A DNA stretch of 64,000 bases, taken from Faecalibacterium taiwanense. GTDB taxonomy: Bacteria; Bacillota; Clostridia; Oscillospirales; Ruminococcaceae. The notes under the pieces were generated by a model that saw only the letters and a list, made by a program, of their open reading frames with translations, was not told where the DNA came from and ran no database searches. Positions within the stretch are counted from its first letter, which is position 1, and every line of letters starts with the position of its first letter. Below are positions 57,850-64,000 of the stretch, piece after piece. The DNA lies in the NCBI RefSeq assembly GCF_036632915.2, contig NZ_CP155552.1:1674001-1738000 (forward strand), in the 5' to 3' direction. A program made the position numbers and the translations under genes.

Positions 57850-59712
57850 TCACCTCAGTGTCATGTAGTTTTCCGGCTCTGCAAGCGCTGCGCCGCCGGA
57901 GATATAATCGCGCCATGTGTTCTTTACCCACGTATCTTCGCCCACAGACGTGCCGCTATCGCTCGCAAGCAGCGCTTCCATCTGCTTTTCCGTTGCAAGG
58001 CAGGTCACGGTAACGGTGTCGTTATCTCCCAGTGGCTGCCCGTTCCGGGTGATGCCGGTCAGGGTATAGCTGCCGTTATTCTCTTTTACCTCCACAGCAA
58101 TGCCGCTGACCACTGGCAGAGAACCACGGTTGAAGGGCACAAACCCGCCCTCGCAGCCTTCCACAAAGGCGTGGACGGTCTCTTTCAGCTCCGCACCGGT
58201 CATGGTGCGCTGGCGGGACATCAGACCGTTCGGCATGATCATGGAAGCTGCCATTTTCTGGTTATAATCCGCCTGCAGCACACTGCCGGTAAAGCTGTTT
58301 GCGGTGGCAAGCAGTACATCCGTGCCATACACGCCGCGCAGCGTGTTTGCCATCACGGAGAAGGAAGCGCTGCCGCCGTTTGCGTGGAATACGTTGGAAT
58401 AGGCCTTCCCGGAGGTCAGCACGGTCTCGTTGTCGGCAGGCTCCTCATCGGCAAGGAGCTGGGCATTGAAGGCCTGATACGCCTGCTCAGCGGTAAGCTC
58501 GCCTGCGATCATTTTGGAGACCACATCCTTGGAAACGGCAAAGAAATCGTTGGAGGCGATGCGGATATACATGTGGTTTTCTTCCACCACGCTGCGGACG
58601 TCCTTCAGATACTCGGTCAGGCGCAGGGGAACGTTCTGGCTGTAGCTCAGTATGTCCTGCCCCTCCGAGACGATGCGGTTCTGCGCCTGTTCGGAGAGCA
58701 TGACGTTCAGCACCTTCATGGCTTTTTCGCGGCGCGTGGTGTCCTGCTCCAGATCCCGGTTCAGGGCAACTTGGAAATAGGGGGTGGTCATGATCCACGG
58801 TTCGCTGTTCTGGCTGAAGAAGGGCAGAAAGATCGTGTCGATGCCCTCATCCTGAAACATCTTCACGCCGGCAGAGCTGCCAAAGTACATGGCAACTTCT
58901 CCGTTCCGGAACATTCCGGTCACATCGTCGTAATTCAACGCAAGATCATCTGCTGTAAGGTGGGTATCCTGAATGAACTGCTCCATCCGCTCAAACGCCC
59001 CCGGCCATACGGTGTCGTCCAGACCCACCCGCGCGGTGCTGGCGGGGGCGCTGTAGGTAGTGCGCCACTTGCGCCCCGCGGTGGTGGTAAGCTCGGCAGC
59101 GGAAAGCCCCTGCAGGGTTTCCATGCAGGTGTAGTCGTAGGTATAATCGGAGGTAAAGCCGCAGATGCCTACCTTTTCAAAAGCCTGACAGGCAGCTGCA
59201 AAGCTTGCGTAATCGGTAGGCAGGGGAATATCGTACTGCTCAAAAAGGCTGCGGTTGACCACAAAGCCGTGGGCATCCGCGCACACCGGCAGCCAGTTCA
59301 CACTGCCATCCTCGTTTTTGAAGCTGTTGAGGTAGGTGTTGTACACAGCGCCCGCCTCATTGGTCATGGCAAGGTTCATCAGGCTGTCCTTCAACGGTGC
59401 CGCATCGTGCAGCGAGAAGCGGCAGCAGGTGATGATATCCGGCAGACCGCCGTTCTGCTGCAAAAACTTGTAAAAATCCAGATCGTTGTTGCCTACGATG
59501 AATTCAATGTTCACGTCCGGCAGCTGCGCCTGAACATAGGGCGCATAGTTTTCGTACAGGCTGGTGCTCCACAGATACACCTGAATAGTCTGAGCGTCTT
59601 CCTGCTCCTGTGTTCGTTCCGCATTTTTTTCGCTGCATCCGGTGAGCAGGGATAGCCCCATCACCAGTGCCGCAAGCATGGAAAATAGGCGGCGCAATGT
59701 TTTTGTTTTCAT
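57850..59712 (-). CDS. Lipoprotein: solute-binding domain fused to a 5'-nucleotidase-C-like domain
   Basis: About 620 residues from the ATG at 59712 (GGAG site). A lipoprotein signal ends in LLTGC near residue 27. Residues 45 to about 420 resemble a family-1 extracellular solute-binding protein (QTIQVYLWSTSLYENYAPYV, GEVAMYFGSSAGVKMFQ, TRREKAMKVLNVMLSE). The C-terminal 170 residues resemble the 5'-nucleotidase C-terminal domain (DVLLATANSFTGSV, MPNGLMSRQRTMTGAELKE, LPVVSGIAVEV). The metal-binding phosphoesterase domain that normally precedes it is absent. No permease or ATPase genes are near; the next gene is a hybrid kinase 5 bases away. It is therefore more likely a ligand receptor for that kinase than a transport component. 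Confidence 0.75.
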   Translation of the reverse strand: MKTKTLRRLFSMLAALVMGLSLLTGCSEKNAERTQEQEDAQTIQVYLWSTSLYENYAPYVQAQLPDVNIEFIVGNNDLDFYKFLQQNGGLPDIITCCRFSLHDAAPLKDSLMNLAMTNEAGAVYNTYLNSFKNEDGSVNWLPVCADAHGFVVNRSLFEQYDIPLPTDYASFAAACQAFEKVGICGFTSDYTYDYTCMETLQGLSAAELTTTAGRKWRTTYSAPASTARVGLDDTVWPGAFERMEQFIQDTHLTADDLALNYDDVTGMFRNGEVAMYFGSSAGVKMFQDEGIDTIFLPFFSQNSEPWIMTTPYFQVALNRDLEQDTTRREKAMKVLNVMLSEQAQNRIVSEGQDILSYSQNVPLRLTEYLKDVRSVVEENHMYIRIASNDFFAVSKDVVSKMIAGELTAEQAYQAFNAQLLADEEPADNETVLTSGKAYSNVFHANGGSASFSVMANTLRGVYGTDVLLATANSFTGSVLQADYNQKMAASMIMPNGLMSRQRTMTGAELKETVHAFVEGCEGGFVPFNRGSLPVVSGIAVEVKENNGSYTLTGITRNGQPLGDNDTVTVTCLATEKQMEALLASDSGTSVGEDTWVKNTWRDYISGGAALAEPENYMTLR

Positions 59713-59898
59713 CCGATCCTTCTCCTCACACTTCTTGGGCAGCCATCGTTTTGCGGTTGGCTGCTTTGGCTTACTGATCATACATCACCGTCCGCAAGAG
59801 TGTGCGCTGTAAAACCCACCCACGGAAAGGATGCCGCAATTTTTGCGTCTTTTCTGTTTTTACCGCGAAGGGGCACAGAATGACAGAGACATAAAAAT

Positions 59899-59927
59899 AT
59901 TTTACCACTACCATGAAAAATATTCAA
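59899..59927 (-). promoter_or_regulatory. Promoter of the binding lipoprotein-kinase operon
   Basis: TTGAAT (59922-59927) and TAAAAT (59899-59904) are 17 bases apart on the minus strand, about 190 bases before the lipoprotein start. The 442-base gap 59713-60154 otherwise holds only this promoter and the terminator at 60073-60137. Confidence 0.75.
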
Positions 59928-60072
59928 TAAAATTTCATATATTGGTCCATAAAAGCTGTGTGGGATTACAATAGATGTGTCACAAAGTGAAAAAAGACGA
60001 ATGAGCCGTTCTGTGGTACAGTTAAATTGCTACACCAAACATCACAGAAACTGCCGTTCAGGCATAAGAAAT

Positions 60073-60137
60073 AAAGCACCCGCAGAAATTTGCTCACCGG
60101 AGATTCAAAACCTCTGTGGCGCTTGCTGTGGGTGCTT
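60073..60137 (-). terminator. Terminator of the second kinase operon
   Basis: A 13-base stem (AAAGCACCCGCAG, 60073-60085, with CTGTGGGTGCTTT, 60125-60137, one wobble) encloses about 39 bases and is followed by TTATTTCTTA on the minus strand. It lies just after the second hybrid kinase. Confidence 0.7.
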
Positions 60138-60154
60138 TTGCTTTTGGGCGCTGT

Positions 60155-62730
60155 TTATTTCAGTACATCTGCAAGGACCTGCAGCAGGTGCGGAATATCC
60201 AGCGGCTTTGCAATATGGCCGTTCATACCGGCCTTCAGTGCGTTCTGACGGTCTTCCTCAAAGGCATTTGCCGTCATTGCAAAGATGGGGATGCCAGCCT
60301 TTGCGGCATCCGGCAGCGCACGAATCTGCCGCGTTGCCTCGTAGCCGTCCATGTTGGGCATCTGGATGTCCATGAGGATCAGGTCATACTGTCCGTCTGC
60401 CGCCTGCTTCATCTTCCGGACGGCGATCTCGCCATCCTCGGCAGATTCCACCTCAAAGCCCGCTTCCTTCAGGATCTCCACTGCGATCTCACGGTTCAGC
60501 TCGTTGTCCTCCACCAGCAGGATCTTTTTCCCTTTGAAGGCCTCCGCGTTCAGCTGCACCGGCCTGCAGGCAGGCTCTGCACCGAACGGCTCTGCCAGCA
60601 CTCTGCGCAGCTCCGAGAGGAACAGCGGCTTTTCACAGAAGGCGGTAACACCGGCCGCACGGGCTTCCTCTTCAATATCGGCCCAGTCGTAGGCGGTCAG
60701 GATGATGATGGGGCGGCTTTTTCCAATCACCTTGCGGATCTGCCGCACGATCTCGATGCCGTTCATATCGGGGATCAGCCAGTCGATGATGTAAACGCTG
60801 AATTCATCCCCCTGCTCCATGGCATACCGGGTGCGGATCACCGCTTCCCTGCCGGAGATCGTCCACTCCGGCCGCATCCCGATCTTGGACAGCATGGTGC
60901 TGACGCTCAGGCAGGTGTCGGTATCGTCGTCCGCCACCAGTGCCCGCAGCCCTTCCAGCTGCGGGAGCTGCCTGAGCTCCACCTTTTGTCCGCTGAGCGC
61001 AAAGCAGAGATTCACGATAAACTCGCTGCCCTTGCCCGGCTCGCTCTCAATGGCGATGGTGCCGCCCATCAGGTCCACAATGTTCTTGGTGATGGACATG
61101 CCGAGGCCGGTACCCTGAATGCCGCTGACGGTGGAGTTTTCCTCACGGGCGAACTCCTCAAAGATGTGCTTCTGGAATTCCTCACTCATGCCGATGCCGT
61201 TGTCCTTGATGCGGAACTCATAGCAGGCCCGGCCCGCAGGCGCACCGTTTTTCTCAGCAATGCGAATGCTGATCATGCCACCTGTGGGAGTGAACTTGAT
61301 GGCATTGGACAAAATGTTCAGCAGGATCTGGTTCAGCCGCAGCGGGTCGGTGATGATATCCTCGTTCTCCACATCTATGGTATCAATAAAAAGCGACAGC
61401 CGCTTTGCCGAAACATTGGGCTGAATGATGGAGCGCACATCGTGGACGAGGTCCGGCAGATGCACCGCTTTTTCCTCGATCTTTACCTTTCCGCTCTCGA
61501 TGCGGCTCATATCCAGCACATCATTGATGAGGGAAAGCAGATGCTGGCTGGAGGTGGAGATCTTTTTGAGGTAGTCCAGCACCTGTTCCCTATTGTCGAT
61601 ATGGGTCGCAGCCAGCGAAGTGAAGCCGATGATGGCGTTCATGGGGGTGCGGAAATCGTGGCTCATATTGAACAGGAACTCCCGCTTGGCGCGGTTTGCC
61701 GCCCCTCGTGCTGAAGCGCGATCTCCAGCTTGCGGTTCTGTTCCTCCAGCTGGGTCTGGTACTTCCTCTCCTGCTCTTTTTTCTGCAGCTCCATCTCCTG
61801 CGCGGAGCGGCGGCGCAGCAGCTGAAGGATCATTACAAGCAGGATGTAGCCGACCAGAACCGTCAGGATCAGCAAAAGCGCCTCCCGGAAGATTATTTTT
61901 TCATCCGTGTACGCATAGAGATCGAAGGATCTGCCATGGCAGAACATCCCGAAATAGCAGCCGGAGCCGTTCCAGTCCCGGGTATGGGTCAGCTTCTCTG
62001 CGGCCCCGGCTTTGCGGATCCCCTGCGCCAGCGGACTGCCTGCAACATCCTGCCCAATCAGCTCCGGGCGGTTTGCGGCAACGACCTGATTGTTCTGCAC
62101 GATGAACAGCGTGCCGCTGGTTTCTGCCGGGTAGCCATCCAGTATGCTCTGGATGGACAGCGCCGTTTCCTCCACAAATTCCGCCGGGGTGTACCGGTAG
62201 GCAAGCAGGAGCAGCTCTGTGCTTTCTGCCCGGTGTGCCGCAACATCCACAGCAGAGCCATCTTCCAGCAGGACGCGCTTCACATAGGTCTTTCGCGGGT
62301 AAGATAAAACGTCTAGAACAGCGTCATTTTTCAGCTGGTCGCCAAATCGGTCATAGCCGATGCCGTTGGTCGTGGACTCGCACCGGAGCGTGCCATCCGG
62401 TCCCAGAACCGAAATGCCGGTGAGCCAGAGCTTTTCTGTCTGCCTGTTCAGGCACTGCGGGTCGGAGAGGTCAAGCGCAGGATTCTCTGCCAGCTGATGG
62501 GCTGCGACCGCCGTGCGGCGGAGTGCCTTTGCCGTGATGGTATCGTTGTGCTTTTCAAAGCTGGTGGACTGGGATTTGACAAACTCAAGGGTCTGGCAAA
62601 AGCGTTCCTCTGCTGTGCGCATTGCCCGCCAGCTGGAGAAAAAAGCAACACCGGCCATCAAGAGCACGCCGATGATCAGATAGGCTGTCCATATCCTTTT
62701 ATCCGGGGTGGTTCTGTTTTTACGCGCCAA
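60155..62730 (-). pseudogene. Second hybrid sensor histidine kinase with two receiver domains, frameshifted
   Basis: Starts at a TTG at 62730 with GGAGG 9 bases upstream and overlaps the binding-protein stop. The first part (to 61663) has two membrane helices around an extracytoplasmic sensor region (about 38-290) and a coiled coil. In the C run at 61702-61705 the frame is lost; the expected sequence continues as [20 protein letters not shown] in another frame. As read, the first product ends at 61663 and a new ATG at 61666 (ATGA) would begin at the H-box. The second part has HisKA, HATPase ([18 protein letters not shown]) and two receivers (Asp in IIDWLIPD and LMDIQMP). It is a paralogue of the kinase at 54896-57844. 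No HPt domain is present. Confidence 0.83.
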
Positions 62731-63547
62731 TTATGTCCACCTCCAGATACTGCGAAGCATTTTCAAGGTATCGGCCAATGATCCGCTCCAGCGTGCCATC
62801 CGCGCGCATCTGCGCAAGGGTATCGGTCAGCTGGCTGTCCAGCCCGCGGGTGTCGTTCTTGGCAAAGGCGATGCCCAGCCCGGTGACCAGCAGCGGTTCC
62901 TCCAAAATGCGGAAGTCTACGGCATTGTCCTTCATATATTGCAGGATGCCTGTCTCGTGGGCGGCGATGCCGTCCACATAGCCGCAGGCCAGCATTGCGT
63001 ACTGCACACTGCGGTTTTCGATGCTGAGCACCTCCACCGTCTGCGGGATGCGCGGGTCGGAGCCGCTGAGAAAGATCTCTTCCGGCTTGCCGGTGCTCTG
63101 CACGGCGACGGTCTTGCCGGCAAGGTCGCTAAGGGATCGGATGCTGCTGTCGGCATCCACCGCAACCACCTGACGGCTCACCATGTAAGGCCCCGCCCAG
63201 CGGTATACCTCTTCGCGTCCATCCATGGAAAAGCAGCCCCAGATGCAGTCGATGGCGCCGCTTTCCACAAGATTTGTTTTCTGCTCCCAGTTGATCGTTT
63301 CAAACCGGGCAGCATACCCCATGCGGCGGAACGCCTCGGTGGCGATCTCCACATCGATTCCGGTGGGAACACCGTCATTATTCAGATAGATATAAGGTGG
63401 ATAGCTGTCGCTTCCCACAACGATTTGTGCAAGACCGCTGTCTTTCGCTTCCTTTTCTCCGCAGGAAGTCAGACTGCTTACGGCAGCAGCTGCCGCCAGC
63501 AGCGTGCATCCGTTCAGGAATGCACGGCGTGAGATTCTGTGTTTCAT
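62720..63547 (-). CDS. Family-3 extracellular solute-binding lipoprotein
   Basis: A 275-residue protein with a twin-arginine-like start (SRRAF) and a lipobox (LTSC) near residue 29, followed by the amino-acid-type binding fold (IVVGSDSYPPYIYLNNDGVPTG, GIDVEIATEAFRRMGY, LAGKTVAVQSTGK). No ABC permease or ATPase gene is adjacent; the gene overlaps the second hybrid kinase by 11 bases. This suggests a sensor role, as in BvgS-type systems where such domains are fused to the kinase. The ATG has AGGAG 14 bases upstream, a long spacing. Confidence 0.85.
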   Translation of the reverse strand: MKHRISRRAFLNGCTLLAAAAAVSSLTSCGEKEAKDSGLAQIVVGSDSYPPYIYLNNDGVPTGIDVEIATEAFRRMGYAARFETINWEQKTNLVESGAIDCIWGCFSMDGREEVYRWAGPYMVSRQVVAVDADSSIRSLSDLAGKTVAVQSTGKPEEIFLSGSDPRIPQTVEVLSIENRSVQYAMLACGYVDGIAAHETGILQYMKDNAVDFRILEEPLLVTGLGIAFAKNDTRGLDSQLTDTLAQMRADGTLERIIGRYLENASQYLEVDIIGA

Positions 63548-63586
63548 TCGGGCTTTTTATACTCCTGTTTTGATCGCATCCGCAGC

Positions 63587-63734
63587 TCAGTTGTGCTGCT
63601 GTAATTCTTCTTTCAGGGCAGCTTGGATATCCGTCAGGCATTGCGGCAAGAGCGGCTTCCTGTTGATGAAGTTTTTCCAACAGCTGCTGCTCACGCGCTT
63701 TGTAATACTCCTCGATCTCGGAAAGTGTATTCAC
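63587..63734 (-). pseudogene. Small helical protein, probably frameshifted
   Basis: A GTG at 63734 with AGGAGAA 10 bases upstream begins MNTLSEIEEYYKAREQQLLEKL, a charged helix. The frame then leaves coding character near 63660. Another frame carries on as CLTDIQAALKEELQQHN with a stop at 63587, giving about 49 residues if joined. It lies in the operon between the right-edge kinase gene and the family-3 binding protein. Function unknown; existence is uncertain. Confidence 0.4.
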
Positions 63735-63757
63735 GTTCTAATCTTCTCCTGCATCAT

Positions 63758-64000
63758 TCACATCGTTTGTGTGCTTCCTCTGCGGAAACGCGCTTGTCCG
63801 CTATTTATTTTCGGGGGGATAACACGGAAGCGTTTTACCGTCTGCTCCAGCGCAGCAATATCCACAGGTTTGGACAGGTGCTCGTCCATGCCGGCTTCCC
63901 TGCTCTTCTGCATATCCTCAAGGAAGGCATTGGCGGTCATGGCAAGGATGGGAATGATCCTGCCCAGCGGATTCTCGCCGCTGCGGATGCGGCGGGTGGC
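63758..64000 (-). CDS. C-terminal receiver domain of a further (hybrid?) signalling protein, 5' end outside window
   Basis: The frame is open to the right edge and ends at 63758. It holds the last part of a receiver domain: ATRRIR, IIPILAMTANAF and EAGMDEHLSKPVD, with the conserved Thr/Ser and Lys-Pro, and a basic tail. The sequence is closest in style to the second receivers of the two kinases downstream, so it is probably a third hybrid kinase. It lies 23 bases before the small helical frame. Confidence 0.8.
   Translation of the reverse strand, partial: ATRRIRSGENPLGRIIPILAMTANAFLEDMQKSREAGMDEHLSKPVDIAALEQTVKRFRVIPPKINSGQARFRRGSTQTM

Noticed and set aside
57850..63547. ABC importer operon around the binding proteins
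   Set aside because: No permease or ATPase gene lies in the region; both binding-protein genes are adjacent to kinases instead.

Overview
The window reads as a chromosomal segment of an anaerobic, G+C-rich member of the Clostridia (Firmicutes/Bacillota), most likely the Faecalibacterium / Gemmiger / Subdoligranulum part of the Oscillospiraceae. This is an inference from gene order (hprK-murB-rapZ-whiA-dnaE; tig-clpP-clpX; rplS-lepB-rbgA-rnhB; sepF-ylmH-divIVA-ileS-lspA-rluD; miaB-ricA-mutS-mutL-miaA), strong AGGAGG ribosome binding sites, frequent TTG/GTG starts, and sporulation-type genes (a gerA operon and a spoIVFA/spoIVFB-like pair). No species marker is present. Most of the window is dense housekeeping sequence on the minus strand, arranged in operons with ATGA-type overlaps.

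Layout. 1-6330 (-): hprK-murB-rapZ-whiA-dnaE, with dnaE running off the left edge. 6331-10500 (+): a Na/Pi cotransporter with a PhoU domain, coupled to a PhoB/PhoR-like two-component pair behind a promoter carrying TTTACA direct repeats that resemble PhoP boxes. 10449-14893: a gerAA-gerAB-gerAC operon (-) divergent from a DUF421/YetF gene and a DUF4363-like gene (+). 14905-17749 (-): secD/secF and nrdR. 17930-23760 (-): AspT-type aminotransferase, clpX, clpP, trigger factor and a metallophosphoesterase. 23795-28490 (-): thrC, yraN, rnhB, rbgA, lepB and rplS with a structured leader. 28554-32114 (-): DUF2344 gene, radical SAM gene, spoIVFB-like and spoIVFA-like genes. 32209-42359 (-): ppk1, a comEA-like gene, a HAD hydrolase, rluD, lspA, ileS, divIVA, ylmH, sepF. 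42470-53310 (-): a HlyD-like adaptor, miaA, mutL, mutS, ricA, miaB, perR, rarA. 53494-54684 (+): nth, a GlsB-like membrane protein, tRNA-Thr(CGU). 54896-64000 (-): a sensory island of hybrid histidine kinases and lipoprotein solute-binding proteins.

The most unusual region is the right-hand sensory island. A lipoprotein that appears to join a sugar-type solute-binding domain to a 5'-nucleotidase-C-like domain lies directly upstream of a hybrid kinase with two receiver domains. A second, paralogous module has a family-3 binding protein whose gene overlaps that of a second two-receiver hybrid kinase. The end of a further receiver domain lies at the right edge. No HPt domain or DNA-binding output is visible. 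Both kinase reading frames are interrupted: the first by one in-frame TAA, the second by a frameshift at a C run.

Single-base frame breaks also occur in secD/secF (T run) and in the DUF2344 gene, and gerAB carries a 29-bp tandem duplication that changes its C-terminus. Several of these could be sequencing indels, so they should be checked on raw reads before being read as biology.
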